The position numbers were made by a program, and so were the translations under genes. 64,000 nucleotides of DNA. Origin: Punica granatum (Eukaryota > Streptophyta > Magnoliopsida > Myrtales > Lythraceae). This document shows positions 40,007-56,557 of this stretch, piece after piece. How positions within the stretch are numbered: position 1 is the first letter of the stretch; each line of letters opens with the position of its first letter. Under the pieces are notes generated by a model, which saw only the letters and a program-made list of their open reading frames with translations, had not been told where the DNA came from and did no database searches. The stretch is taken from the NCBI RefSeq assembly GCF_007655135.1, contig NC_045128.1:558001-622000 (forward strand). Reading direction: 5' to 3'.

Positions 40007-41720
40007 TTCTACGTTCAAAATTATTCTGAAAAATTAATTTTACACAAAATAATTTCAAACATAAAGAAAATAAAAAAGGAGGGATGGGACATCAAAGAGA
40101 GAGGATGAGGGGGAGGGATGGCCACAGGTGAGGGTCACCCCACCTAGGATCGAGGGATCCTAGTTTTAGTCAAAATCCCTTGATTTAGGGAAAAAGGTCT
40201 CATCGGCCGCTACCCTTCCCCATATGAGGCCACCGACAGTTGTAGAGGTCACCGAAGACCTTGGAGAGGGAGGGGTGGCTGTTGACTAGGCTCCAACATC
40301 TTTTTGTAATAATTGTTTCTAATTTTTCATGATTTCTTTTATAATTTTGAATAGAAAAGTAAATTTTTTAATAAAAAGTTGAGGATAGGATGAAATCGAA
40401 CAAACAAGCAACGTTAAGGATAATACTAAGCCAAAAAAAAAGAATTAAGATTTTCAGACGAATGTGAAAAGTAATTAAAAGTCGAGGATCAAAAGTGACT
40501 TTTTTCCTTTTTGTAGTTATTATCATTTAAATTAATTTTGGAGTCATATTATAATAATTATACTTATATTTTTTATAATTAATTTGAAAGGAAAAAAAGC
40601 TACAACATTACACAAATCCTTACTTTTTTATATAAATATTTTTTTGGGAATTAAAATTGAAAATACTTTGTGATAATGATATTTATAGTTTAAGCTATAT
40701 AATAGATTTGTAGAAAAGAAAAGGATAAAAATTCATGTATTTTATATATTATCTTATATATATATATATATATACACGCACTATTATTTAGGTGAAAATT
40801 TGATTTTGTGAATACCACCTTATTATAGGATATGGTTATAAAGTAGAAAAGTATAATTTATTCTTAATTTAAAACTGATACAATTAAAAAATATGTGAGC
40901 TGAAGAACAATAGTGTTCGCTTGATAGTATAATTCATTTTCTCTTCCTTTTCATATGTTCTCTCATCTCAATCTCCAAATACTGTGTTTTATCACGTTAT
41001 TTTTGTTATTTTCAAATTCTACTTTCGATTATTACTTTCTATATTTCTTACCCTATTTCTATTTTCTTTTCCTCTTCCAAATGGATCCATCCATGAGCGT
41101 ATTGGAAAAAAAGAAATCATTATAGTTGGAGAATAGACTGTGCTATGTAAGAGTAGATTTCTAGTGTAAATAAAGGAAAGTCGAATATGTCGAGATGAAA
41201 AAAGTGCCATCGTAAATAAAAAGAGGCCTGCTTACTTTAGTACCTATAATAATAAATATAATGATAATAATAGGTGGGAAGTGTTGGAGAGTCAAGCCCG
41301 GCCCATATGTTGATCCAAACCCAATTATTAATCTCAATCGGCCGAGTGTAACTAACCAGATTAAGATAGCCGTAATTCTATTTCAGACGCACTTTCATTA
41401 GCTAAGTTGATGATAATCGATTTTGGTTATACATCTTAGTTAGAGCATGTCATTTCGAAGTTACTATTGCCTTTGTACATGAAGATATACTCATTTGATA
41501 GAGCACGATGTTGCTCAAAGAGAATTGAAAGCACGAAGCATGTATATGATGGGACTGGAAATTAGGCTATGATGGGTATGGAATCATCGGCCTAACTGTT
41601 TTTAAATGTTCGACTAATGTGTGTGTAGAAAGGTAAACAACGGGCATAGATATTTTGACAAGGTCAAGTCCAAAAGCCGCACGCATTACCTCCCTAGCAT
41701 TTATATATGTTTGTGTGTGA

Positions 41721-41752
<32 letters not shown>

Positions 41753-42650
41753 TATATGTAGGTGGCACATTATTTGATATATATCACATGTGTTGCAGCT
41801 TGTGTGCTTGGAAAGGATAATAGCCAGCATTTGACAATGTGCCTGGATGGACATGGACCGGGGAGTTTCCGTGTTAGAAAATTCTTTAGATTGTAGGTGT
41901 GATCTTGGCGGGCCCACCCGATTTTTGACTTTTAGATCGCCCGACAATATTTTTTCTCCATCCACGTGTCAATATCTTTTCTTCTTCTTTTTAAGCTTTT
42001 CTGTTTATCCCATATATACATATATATTTCTATTTTTGCTTGATTATGTTTGCATGAGCTGGAAAATTGGAATTAATTTCGATAGGGGTTCATCCAGTTC
42101 GCTGTCCACAATCTAATTAATTAAACAAGCAATGAATTCGTTACAAAAAAAAAAACTAAATTTGGCATATTTGCAAAATGTTAGGGCAATTTTTTTGGCA
42201 TAATTTTTCTTTTTTTGTGTGGATATTTTCCATTTAATATAATGGAATTTTCAAGCGGTATTCTACGGTGCGATGTGGCTTACTGCTGACCAAGTGGACC
42301 GACAAAAATTTCTTAATTAAAATTATCTTGAAAATTTTAAATGCAAAAATAAAAAAAAGGAATCCTCTAGGAAAATTTAAGAAGGAAGAAAACGAGAAGG
42401 GGTCTACACAAGGGGTCTCATCGGCAACCACCATTTGGCAACGTTACAAGGGCCGGTTGTAGCCTTCGGCAAGGCCCCATCGGCTACCACTAAAAAATAT
42501 ATCTAAAAAAAAGCAAAATTCATTTAAAGGAGGAAGAGAGGGAGTGACGGTGAAAGTCTCAACAATTATTCCCAAATGGAGGTTGCTGGTAACAACCACT
42601 ATTGGCACCCTTCCTCGTCGTCCTCCTCCTCCTCCTCCTCCTCCTCATCA

Positions 42651-42682
<32 letters not shown>

Positions 42683-43581
42683 TAACTAGTGTAATGAGGG
42701 CCTCACTAGAGGCTATTGTCGCCCTTTACCACTACAATCGCCGATCACCTATGGAGTGTAGTGCATGCAAACGAGTTTCTCACCATCAGCCACCTCCCCT
42801 CCTCTTCCACTTAGCATTTTTTTTCCTTTGTTTGTTTTTAGTAATTTTTTAAAATTTTTAGGGCCCACTTGGTCAGTTATGGCAAGCCACGCGGTAATTA
42901 ATAATGCCACGTCAGCATATTCTATTAAATTTTGCGTTCAAATTTACATCGTATTAAACATGATACAAAATTGGAACTTTTTTAATGCAAAAGAAAACAG
43001 TCCGTGCTAATGTTGATAAAAGGCATACAATTTGAATTTTTTTATTGTAATTAGACATAAATAATATATATGGAGATTGAAGTGTAATGTTGAACCAGGA
43101 AAAAAAAGAAAAAAGATTGAAGTGTAATGTAGTAATACATGCCCGGGAGGGACCCATGATCTGGATCTGGGGAGGGGTGAAATCGTATAAGAGCCGAATA
43201 ATAAGATACTTTTTATGAGTTGGGAGGGATTTTCATCATAATTGGAAGAACTATATGTAAATTTCCACAATTATATGAGGGCCACATTAACCATACTTGG
43301 TCAATCCCTGAGTACATTGTTGTTACTAGAAATTAAGATGTTTTGAATTAGATTCTCTTCGACAAGACTTTTTGTGCTCATGTATTTTTCTTTCATGAAT
43401 CTAAATGAAAACTGAATATAGAAGGACAAACAATTATTATTGTTATTATTATTATTAAGAACATAGAAAAGAATAGGAAAAAAAATATCTGTCATGCAAA
43501 AACAACATATTGTGATAAGCTTAAAGGAAAAGAAAAAAAAAAGAGAAGCAATATAAATGAATAATTAAGTATTAATCAGTA
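40007..43581. other. AT-rich intergenic DNA with microsatellites
   Basis: No gene is supported. TA runs occur near 40755-40776 and 41718-41740. A compound CCT/ATT repeat lies at about 42611-42683. Patches at 40130-40300 and 42410-42490 share GGTCTCATCGGC and similar fragments, possibly from an old repeat. Confidence 0.45.
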
Positions 43582-43762
43582 TCAACGTGGCTTAATTCAA
43601 GTGGTTCGATACTTGTTTCGCTTCAGTAAAGTTTTAGGTTTGAGTCATTGCGAGTATAATAAATTTACGCTGAGAGAGCTTTACTCTTTAGTGAGTCGAT
43701 TAGACTCGACTGAATTAATTAGGATCCAATTAGATTTTTGGAGATTAGGATTTGCATAAAAA
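43582..43762 (+). mobile_element. SINE with imperfect target duplication
   Basis: It begins ATCAACGTGGCTTAATTCAA, has an A-box-like TAATTCAAGTGG and a B-box-like GGTTTGAGTCA, and ends in TTTGCATAAAAAAA. It is bordered by AAGTATTAATCAGTA (about 43567-43581) and AAGTTATTAATTAGTA (43763-43778), a diverged target duplication. The head resembles the SINE at 34087-34270, so both probably belong to one family, this copy being older. Confidence 0.7.
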
Positions 43763-43867
43763 AAGTTATTAATTAGTAATTTAGATAAAAAGCTATTAAA
43801 AAAAAACACTCGTGAGGCTTAAAGAAAGAAGATTTCTCGCTCCGGAGGTGAGGTGAGGACAGCAAAG

Positions 43868-44087
43868 CACACGTTTGGCGTTTCGACTTTGACCCGCAAA
43901 TCTTAATCCTCTTATTGATTTCGCAATTAAAATTACAAAAATTTTAACTTTAACTCAATACACTACACAACAAAAATACATATTTTTCGAGTTAAAAAAT
44001 TTTAATTTAATATTAACTCAACACACTATATAATTATTTATCATTTTTACAATCAAAACCTAAGTTATTTTAGTCTGAAACAAACGG
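43868..44087. mobile_element. Harbinger-type MITE relic
   Basis: Between ACGTTTGGCGTTTCGACTTT and a terminus read from the other end as CCGTTTGTTTCAGACTAAA lie the TTTTAACTTTAACTCAATAC and CACTACACAACAAAAATACA segments shared with the MITE at 62262-62495 and the Harbinger ends. The borders are uncertain. Confidence 0.5.
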
Positions 44088-44265
44088 ATTATAAAAGTTA
44101 AAACAAACTGTTGCTGGGAGTGCGATTTTTGATTTCTCAATTTTAAAATTATTATTATTATAATTTCATCTGAGGGGAACGGAGGAATTGCATTCTTTGC
44201 ATTACCGTTCTCGATTTCCTGGGCTCATAAGACCGATCCCTCCCTCCCCCATCTCGCAGAGCGCC

Positions 44266-47657
<3,392 letters not shown>

Positions 47658-47687
<30 letters not shown>

Positions 47688-47803
47688 GATGTGTTTTACT
47701 CGCAACATCAGACACCGTCTACTCACATTGCCCTGGCACGGAATTACCTGCAAGAATCGGAGGATTAGTTTTACAGGGTGACATCACACTCCAGTGTACT
47801 CAC
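47658..47803. repeat. 75-bp tandem duplication across the ethanolamine kinase stop codon
   Basis: Copy one (about 47658-47726) contains the last ten codons and the stop; copy two (about 47733-47803) lies in the 3' UTR. They share CTGGC-CG, CCTGCAAG-ATCG, GTTTTAC, ACATCA and ACTCAC in the same order, with roughly one difference in four. It is an old duplication that did not alter the reading frame. Confidence 0.7.
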
Positions 47804-48262
47804 TGTCTCAGCTTCTTCTGCAGTTTATTGATTAGAAGGGATTGTTTTAAGTTTGTCATGGTGAAATATTCTTTGCGAGAGACTTACAAGCGATGAGAGA
47901 ATTGGATATGTCTTTGATATAATAATTAAAACCTCAGGGTATAGCTGAACCCCTTCTGCTGTAGTCCTCGCATTGGTATATCTGATCGTTCTTTGATTGC
48001 TTTATTCAATCTTGTGAATCAAACCATTTAATGAGAAACCGGCTTTTAATTTTGGAAACTGTGACAATGGAGCGAGGGCAATATAACCAAAGCTTGTCAT
48101 TAGCATGGAATATCTATGTAATCATGCAAACAACTTTTAATCCTGAAAGACGAACTCCCTCATTGATTTGGTGCCTTATGATCTTCCATTGTCTATCTTA
48201 AGCATTACTTGCCACGTTATCGCTCGAAGGAGACTACTTACCTAAAATTGGAGCAGGGCTCT
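47688..48262. other. Convergent 3' flanks of ethanolamine kinase and F-box genes
   Basis: The two genes point at each other with 575 bp between stop codons. The interval should hold both 3' UTRs; their polyadenylation regions may lie close together or overlap. No other gene is seen. Confidence 0.5.
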
Positions 48263-50283
48263 CTAAGCTTGAAGAACCTGACAGTGAACAATGTGACTCT
48301 TGAGTCGATTTCTGCCAGCAAGGCTTGACCAGAGGTTAGTCACCATCGTCTTGAACTGTCCTTTGCCTGCTAGATTTTCCCACAAATGCTCGGCACTTGC
48401 CCCTCTCCCATTCTCCCCTGACTTCAAAACATCCACTACAGTGATGCTCATATTGTTCCGAATTATGCATAGCTTCTCATTAAGAGGAACAAGAGCTGCT
48501 GCCTCCAGAGCTTGAGAGCTTCCCAAGTGCATCTTACTATCAATGTTCCTGCTCCAAGAATCAGTCAATTCGTCGTAAACCCGTAGCTTGCACCCGTCTT
48601 TACAATCCAAAGCATAGAGGTGCCCATTGAAGGACACGCTTGGGTTTCTCCACCCCGAGACCATTCCATCATAGACTGGGAACCAGTTATCCGTCTCAGG
48701 ATGGTACACCTCACTAAGGACCTGTCGGTGGGACCCAAGCCCTTTCAAATACCACTTTCCCTCGTAGACTAGTCCAATAAAGGGCACCATTGCTGTGCTC
48801 ATCTCTGAGATAAAGGACCAACGGTTCTTGTTCGGGTCATAGACTTCTGCTGACCTCATAGACCGGTGAACTCCCTCGTTCTCTCCGCCTGCCACGTACA
48901 AGCAGTTGTTTATGACACAAGAACCAAAGAAATGCCTTCTACGAAGCATATCGGGAGCTCGGTGCCATTTGTTAGTCCTTGAACTAAAGAAGATGACCCT
49001 CCTCATTGATCCTTTTAAAGGGTCTTTGCCACCAAACAAGTAGAGGTGGCACCCACTGAGAACAGCACATCCAAACCCTATGGCTTCGGAGTACTCCTTT
49101 GGGACAGGAGGGAGAGGTTGCCAGAGCTGGTAAATTGGATCAAAGGCATGCCATGAGATCTTCCCATCCCGGTCTCTCTTGATCACGTAGATCCATTCTT
49201 CTGCAATTACAAGGCTCTTTCTCAAAGAGTAGAAGAAGTTTCCCGATAGGAGTCGGTACCATCTCTTGCAGACTAGTCTGAGCTTCCGGTGCTCGAGTCG
49301 CGGGACCCTTATGAGGCAGGCAATGGCAAGGTCATCAGGGAGGCCAGGAAGCAGGGGAGATTGGTTCCGGGTTCTGTCTCCTCGGGATTGCTTATTCCTA
49401 GTCGGGTGAATGGACGGCTTAATTTCAGGCTGGAGACAGAGTTTTGCTCCAGGCACATATCTTTTGGCCCCAGCGACTGTTTTGAGACCCGCATCAACTC
49501 GACATAAACATGCTGTTGAATCGACCTGCGGAATATGAATGTCAGCATTACTCGTAACATTCTTTCAGCTACTAATATCTGAATTGTGTTCCCACTAGGC
49601 TTGTGGTCAAGTAAATGCCATCAAAGATTGCTTTGTTGACATGCATGTTTTCCTAACGTATGATTGCAATTAAACTTGTTTCAACTAGTTAGCTCAGAAC
49701 TTAAGATGTTACATTATAGGACCCACACAAATTTGAAGGAATATTCACACTCACATACGACACACTCGAGTATGAGATACAGTGTTTTGACTAGTAACAC
49801 AATTTATACTTCAAACGCGTGACAAACCAATAACTGATAAAGGAGAAGGATATCATCAGAGTCCCAATACAAGAATGAAAAAGTGAAAGTCGTCTTGCTC
49901 TCTCAATCTCATGCAACTTTTAAGTAGAGGATTTTTTTATAAGAGATTTTTTTTTTTTATCAATCAAGTGGATGAACCTGAATAGCAAAGTGAACCAAGG
50001 TACCGAATGAGATCAGAGAATGTACACTCCGCGAGCAAAAATTTCATGAAGCATCAGGAAGATATGCATGCCTCCAGTTCAACCTAGAGTTCGTATAACT
50101 GAGAGTTCAATTTTCAATCTACTAGGCTAATAAATGGGCAGATTTGAGTAGCAGACCACAAAGAGGACCAAAGCGAACTATATCCAGGTAGCTAGATAAC
50201 TTAAGAAGAGGTAATTATAAGAGAAATAATGGTGAAAAGGATAATGAGAAATTTACCAGAGGAGGTTGGATCACTCTCTCCAT
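48263..50283 (-). CDS. SAGL1: F-box/kelch-repeat protein, SAGL1-like (At1g55270)
   Basis: Two exons on the minus strand: a nine-codon first exon (50283-50257, MERVIQPPL) and 49525-48263, giving 429 residues. An in-frame GTG at 49456 is not the start: the coding frame continues upstream through VDSTACLCRVDAGLKTVAG to a TTCCGCAG acceptor, and the joined N-terminus matches the Arabidopsis protein. The F-box is at about 68-108 (LLPGLPDDLAIACL, KLRLVCKRWYRLLSG), followed by kelch repeats (GCHLYLFGGKDP, NNCLYVAGGENEG, GKWYLKGLGSH) and a conserved end LKSHIVHCQVLQA. SAGL1 is the substrate receptor of an SCF ubiquitin ligase reported to control phenylpropanoid enzymes and cuticular wax. Orthology is inferred from near-collinear sequence. 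The leader contains GA-repeats at about 51100-51124. Confidence 0.9.
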
Positions 50284-53200
50284 GTCTCTTCTCATGGATG
50301 GGGTCTTCGGCCCCCCAAAAAAAGAAAGGAACTTGCTCGCAATCTGCAGTCCAAACTCAAACCCCTCTCTCCCTCTCAACCATCACAGTAACTCAAAAAC
50401 TCACAGAAACCCGAAATTTCGCACAATTCACCAAGACTCAGCTACCACATTGACCCAAAATCCAAAGAATCTCTCACCTTTTTTCAGAACAAAGAAATAA
50501 ACAAAGGATGCGACTTTGTGATCTTTAACACACACACACACACACAGCCTTGCAGTAGACTCTTCTCAAGAGAGCTCGAAATTTCTTCATCCACCAACGA
50601 ACCAGAAACCTAGGAACCAACCGACAAATAAACTCACAAAACCGTAAAGAGCAGCCGATTAAAAAAAAAAGCACAGGACCAACATTATCAGCTGAATATC
50701 TCCAACCAAAGACCCGCACAAGAAGTGGCCTCGAATCAGCTTCCCAGAGACTCTAAGGGAGGGGGAGAGAGACCCAAAAATGTCATCTTCGAAACCCACC
50801 CCCGAATCGGAGAAATGCGAGACAGCAAGAGAATTGGGGGAAAAAGGGAGGGAGCACTGAAAGAGGAGGAAAAGGAGAGGCATTCCCCTCGTTCACCTCA
50901 CCATTAGTGGAGGTGGAGGGCCCATCATCACTCACACCCCTCAACGGCACCAGCACCAGCAACAACCCACAAAAGATCGTATTTTGTCCTCGAGAATAAA
51001 TACAGAGAAAGCAGAGAACGAAAGGAAGAAGGATGGAGACAGAGAGAAAAGTAGACCTAAACCATTAAGCAGCACACAAGCAGAGAGAAGCAGCGAAAAA
51101 GAAGAGAGAGAGAGAGAGAGAGAGTGAAGCAATGAGAGGGGGTTTTGACGCTTGGGCGGTTGTTTATTATTGCAAGTGAAGAAGAACAAATGGCGAGCAG
51201 ATTGGAAGATAGCTGTTTGTCTGCTGTTGGATGGAGAGACAGACACAAAGAAAGAGAGAGAGGGTCAAACAAAACTCAATTCATGCTGAAATTTTGATTT
51301 GCTTTTTCATATTTAAATATTCCTAAAATTAATAAAATAAAAAGTAAAAATGGGGAAGTCCACCCCCACGGCAATCAGATCAGAGGGCTAGTTTGGTCAA
51401 TAGAGAGCATCTGAGATCTTCTTGCCAAGCCAAGCCAAGCCAAGCCAAGCCAAGCCATAAATATAGGAGGTTTGATTTGGCGATAATGAATGTTGTTGTT
51501 GCTGGTGGGGACTTTGTTAGAGGATAATGGGATTTCACAGTGATTGGATTATGATATTGCCATCACATCCATGCTCTTACTTTGATAATATATCATTTCC
51601 TTGCCTATGCTTTTAGGCAAAAAAAAAAAAAGAAAAAGAAAAAGAAAAAAATATTGATTATGATATGACAATTTTAAAAGTGGTTCTACTCTAAACTCAC
51701 TCGATCGGGCGAGACCGAAATATATATAACTTAGGACTTACAATATTATTCATATTCTCCAATTTTCTAGGTCAAAAGTCAAAATTTCGTTGCTAGATGA
51801 TTCTGGAATTTTTTCTTATTTCGAAATATCTTTTACCAAATGATTCTTTTAAAATGGAAAAGAAAAAGGAAAGCGAAATTTCATTTAAGGTGCATGTCTG
51901 TCTGTATGTATGTATGTCATGTGGTATGTGGAATTGTGGATGTCCTTTTCTAATGCAACTTTGTTTCAAACATATGTCCGGACTCGTTTGGCAGCCTTCA
52001 ATTTCACATCAGTCTTTCTAATGCCGCCTTCTTTATTTATTATCACCGCTGACATGCCCTTCCCGATAATGATACGTACAAATTGCACCAAATTATACCA
52101 CATACATATATATATATATATATATACACACATACATACACATATACACACATCTTCTACAACTTTCTGCAGTATTATCTATCAATAATTACAAATTGGG
52201 CCTCTGTTTGGGATGGGCTTGGGGAGGAAATATATATAACAGTTTTATCGGACCTTTTTGTTTGGGAATATAATCATTAAAAGGCTTGTGGTCTGTGGAA
52301 TTCTTCCTTTCAATGATACATCCTTCGTTTAATGAACGCCAATCAAATGAACTCATATTTTTAGTGAACTTCATGAAAACTTCATTGTCATCCAGTCGAA
52401 ATTGGTTGCTTTCTCGACAGAGCGAAGCCGATCGAGGTTGAAATGAGATGAACTTTTTTTTTCCTACTATTTTATTTATCCTCTTCGATTATATATGTTT
52501 GTATGAAGTTTCAATCATTCGAAGCAAAAGAAGAATGAAGTTTCAATTATGGCCCACAAATGGACCAAAAGGCCCACTAAGGCTCATGATTCTTCATTCT
52601 TGAGTGCACCTCTCAGTTGAAAAATATACATATAGCCTATTATTGACCCATATTAATTAATTCTCGGCCAGCATAACATTTTCCCTTTCTTCATGAAAAT
52701 ACGAAGTGCTCTCAATTTATTGAATGAGATCATCCTTGTTCGAATATCGATTTGATCCTAGCAATGAGATTCAATCATCAGAATAAAAACATTAATTATA
52801 ATTAATATATACAGAAGATAAAAGCCGCAGACAATTGGAAGAAACTTGAATTGAACGTGAAGAAGAACCCAAGCCCAAAATCATGTACTGGCCACCTTAC
52901 GCGTACAAATATGTAGTATTATCAAGCAGATACATATATATATGCCATTTGATCTTTTCATGCTCGTAATAATATATCTTGCGTTTAGGTTTTCCCCATA
53001 TGAAAAATGTGCTTAGATTTCAATTTAATTCAATTTTTTTTCGTTCTTCTGAAGAATGAAGGTAAGTCTCATCTTTTTTTCATTGGAATGTTCATGTTTG
53101 AATTCTTAAGCTGCAATTATTATCTGTTTTGTTTAAGAAAAAGTAAAAGTATATATAAGATATATATATATATATATATATATAATTTCAACAAATCCCG

Positions 53201-54370
53201 ATTTTCCTTCCCTCCCTGTATTTGAACTCACGTATAAAATTTGAAACATCGGCTAGCTAGCTTTTCTCGGGGGGAGAGTACCGTAAGTAATCGTCTTGGT
53301 CAAACTCTTTAATCATAAAGAAGAAGAAGAAATCTCACACCTAAAAAACAACAACTATGTACGGCTACATTTTCCAGTCAATCTTTGACCCGTGCCACCG
53401 CCGCGTACCTTCCCCTATTGGATAAGTTGCAGTCGCATCGTAGTCTTGAGTCTTGCTTTGCTTGCTAATGTTGGGCAACTGCTGGAACCAACCTTACAAC
53501 ATACATATTTATAAATTAGTGCAATGTGTGTTTTTATAGAGTTGATTATCAACACATGTACTCATGCAATAATCAAGCGATAATAAAACCATTGAATTGG
53601 GTAACTTATAAGCAACAACATGTATGTGTGCCACAACTCCTCTCTTTTTCGGTTCCCCTTACAGCAATAAAGTCTTGTATATAACGGAAGTATCACGTGA
53701 CAATATCACCGGCCAATAATGATTTGTCATTTTGATTTTTAGTATGTAAATAAAATTAAAAAAAAATTCACTATTGACAAAAATAATTCATTATTGCCAA
53801 AAATAATATTGTGTTTTGTGACGTAAGTTTACATGTTATCTCTGTGACACTCGAGACATTCCTTCTTACAGCATACAATCGACAAGCTGTCCATAACTAA
53901 TTTCTATGTTTTCTTTCTTTATATTTTTCTCTTCGGTGGATTATTTTCTTTCTTTAATTTCTGCTGGAAAGACATCCAACATATATATCCTTCTTGCCTA
54001 GCTACATGAAGTGTGTGTACGTGGATCCTACGTGTGTCAGGGGATAAACTGAACAACCTCGTCAAATATCATCCAAGCATGCACTCGCAAAACGATGATG
54101 AAAAGTCAATGTGTACTATTTCTTCCTTCCTTCCTTCCTTCCTCGTCCCCTATGAGTGATCATATATATGTAAATATATACATACATATGAGCGCGGACT
54201 CTTTGCGTTTCTCCTCATATCAATTAATGTCCAAGATTCAATTAGCAAATTCAACTTCGGTCCGTTCTTGCTCGTGACCACTTTATCAGATCGACTATTG
54301 ATTGTTCTTCCTTATTGCTAATAATTTCTCGATCAACTCGAAAAGTGCCAGCTTGTTATCTAATAATTAG
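50284..54370. other. Upstream region of the F-box gene and intergenic DNA
   Basis: 50284-51300 probably contains the long 5' UTR and promoter of the F-box gene (CA-repeat at 50528-50546, GA-repeat at 51100-51124). The remainder is AT-rich with TA runs at about 52105-52126 and 53160-53184. No other gene is seen. Confidence 0.45.
51423..51456. repeat. Minisatellite of GCCAA units
   Basis: Six to seven perfect tandem copies of the pentanucleotide GCCAA/CCAAG lie upstream of the F-box gene. Length variation between individuals would be expected. Confidence 0.9.
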
Positions 54371-55197
54371 ATGAAGGAAGCAAGCTGCGGCATCGCCAAC
54401 AATATTGGGATTGATAACAAGAACCCTCTGAGCCTCAAGTCACTGAATCACATATCGCTCCAGTGCCGATCGGTGGAAGATTCCGTTAAGTTCTATCACA
54501 AGGTTCTTGGCTTCATCCCGATCAGACGCCCCGGTTCCTTCGATTTCGAGGGTGCATGGTATGGCATTACAATATACTGATCGATCAATGCATGCATGCT
54601 CATATTTTCGATTATAAATTAATGTTCCGACGATCCCTTTGATTAATATGTCCTGGTTCTGATGATTGCTTTTGCTAATATTTTGGTTGTTGGGGGAAAA
54701 ATAAATAAATAAATGTGGGTACGTATGTATGTATGTAGGTTGTTCAATTACGGTGTTGGGATTCATCTCATTCAGTCTGAAGGGCTCGTGAATTGCAGCA
54801 CGAGAGCTGGACGGCACATTATCAATCCAAAAGACGACCACTTCTCTTTTCTGGTAATTTCATTTTTGATTAAGGGGTTGGTTTCTCTCTTCCTTACTAG
54901 CTATAGCTTGCTAATTATATGATCACAATATTGCATGGAAGTGAATTAGTTGATCAATTTTTGCTTTAATTGGTTGTTGTTGTTGCGACATTAATTATAT
55001 CGAGCTAGTGCGAGAGCATTGCTATGGTGGAGAAGAAGCTGGAGGAGATGAAGATCGAGTATGTGAAGGGAAGAGTCGAGGAAGGAGGGATTATAGTTGA
55101 GCAACTCTTTTTTCACGACCCAGATGGGTCTATGATCGAGATTTGCAACTGCGACAGCCTCCCTGTGGTCCCGCTAATTACCCGGAACTCGAACTGA
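54371..55197 (+). CDS. Glyoxalase I-like protein (VOC superfamily, GLYI4/GLYI7 type)
   Basis: Three exons, 54371-54558, 54739-54853 and 55009-55197, give 163 residues. A single vicinal-oxygen-chelate domain is seen: SLNHISLQCRSVEDSVKFY, LGFIPIRRPGSFDFEGAW, LFNYGVGIHLIQ and FFHDPDGSMIEICNC. Candidate metal ligands are His27, His97 and Glu145; the position usually filled by Glu in glyoxalase I appears to be His72, so classical glyoxalase activity is uncertain. Arabidopsis GLYI4 (At1g15380) and GLYI7 (At1g80160) share these motifs. They are linked to methylglyoxal detoxification, and GLYI4 also to stress and jasmonate responses. The next gene, a MASS-type protein, is also its neighbour in Arabidopsis. 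Confidence 0.9.
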
Positions 55198-56557
55198 TCT
55201 GTTATATGTTATATTGCAACCTACGTGGGAGAACAACACCCCGACCATTATTGATTAATGATTCTCTATAAGGAACAACGTTGTCTTTTCTTAGGATAAT
55301 TGTTATTTCGTCTATAGTCCTCCCATTGTATTGGTTTACCAGCTTTCATTTATTTGATTCTTGTATCATGCATTTTGTTTCAATGCAATTAGTTATATGG
55401 ATTCTTTTTTTTAAAAAATATATAAAATTAGTACCTAATGAGATCAATATTAACATTAAAATAAATAAAATATTTTTATATATGGATAACCATATATATT
55501 TACTTAATTTATTGGTGAAATTCAGTTAACTTCATTCATATATATTCAATATAATATGTTTTCATTGATCATAAATTATCATTTATAACGGTTTGGAATA
55601 AACATATATATGATATATAATACAATTGATAAAAAAGAAAAAAAGATATTATATTATATTTCGTGCAATGTATAGTTTCATGACTACTTTATTTATATAT
55701 AGAGCAAAGCAATATTGACAACAGCAAATACGAGCAACCATGACTCTGAGATGAATGAATGCCTATGTCATGAAAATGACAGACCGAAACCCCACCAAAC
55801 CCCAAACTCCCGGCGCCGCCCCCACCCCCCACCCCCAAAAGCAAACCAAAACAAAAGAAAACTAGAATAATAGTAATTATTTGGACTTAATTCAGCATCA
55901 CGTACACATAATTGGCCGGCAGTCATTTTTAATTGTATATCCTGAAAAAAGTATTTGTCACATAATATTTGAATTCACCCAAAAGAAAGAAAAAGAAGGC
56001 AGAATGATTTGATATGAGTTCAAAGAAGAAAAAGGCATATTTCCGTTTGATATTATTCAATTAATCGGACACAGACATATACACCCGTCATACGTATGGG
56101 TGTCTCGACTGCCTTAACGTATATGTAGACTTACATATTTATGTTATTCAAGATGCAGCGGGATCGAGTTTAAAATGCACATACCAGTGGGTTGTCAATG
56201 TCCGTGTTGTGAATAGGGCAAGCTAATGTCTGGACAAAAGGGGGTCATAGATAATATATTATAGATATCATAGAGAATAGGTTAAGGATATAAGTAATCT
56301 CATCAATGAAAAAAATGAGCATAACGATCGAGAGAGAGAGAGAGACAGAGAGAGAGATGTGATTATTTATACTGAAAAGCAGCCTAGAGATTCAAGAGAC
56401 ATAGAATGAAGTCAGTACACAGACGAGGCGAGCAAGAAAGAGACATATTCCCAGGCAAGGCAAAAACATACTTAGCTTAGAATTTGGCTATAATTCTCAA
56501 AAAGTTCATCAACTGCCCTATCTACCTATATATGTATGTATGTATGTATGTATGTCT
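55198..56557. other. Intergenic region between the glyoxalase-like and MASS-like genes
   Basis: The two genes are convergent, so both 3' UTRs lie here. AT-rich sequence, a C-rich patch at 55787-55843, a GA-repeat near 56331-56358 and a GTAT-repeat at 56531-56553 are visible, without a gene. Confidence 0.45.

Noticed and set aside
40130..40300. Possible coding exon in a GC-richer patch
   Set aside because: Stops in all useful frames and partial similarity to another non-coding patch at 42410-42490.
51423..51456. GCCAA repeat array as a CRISPR-like repeat
   Set aside because: Five-base units with no spacers; a simple minisatellite.
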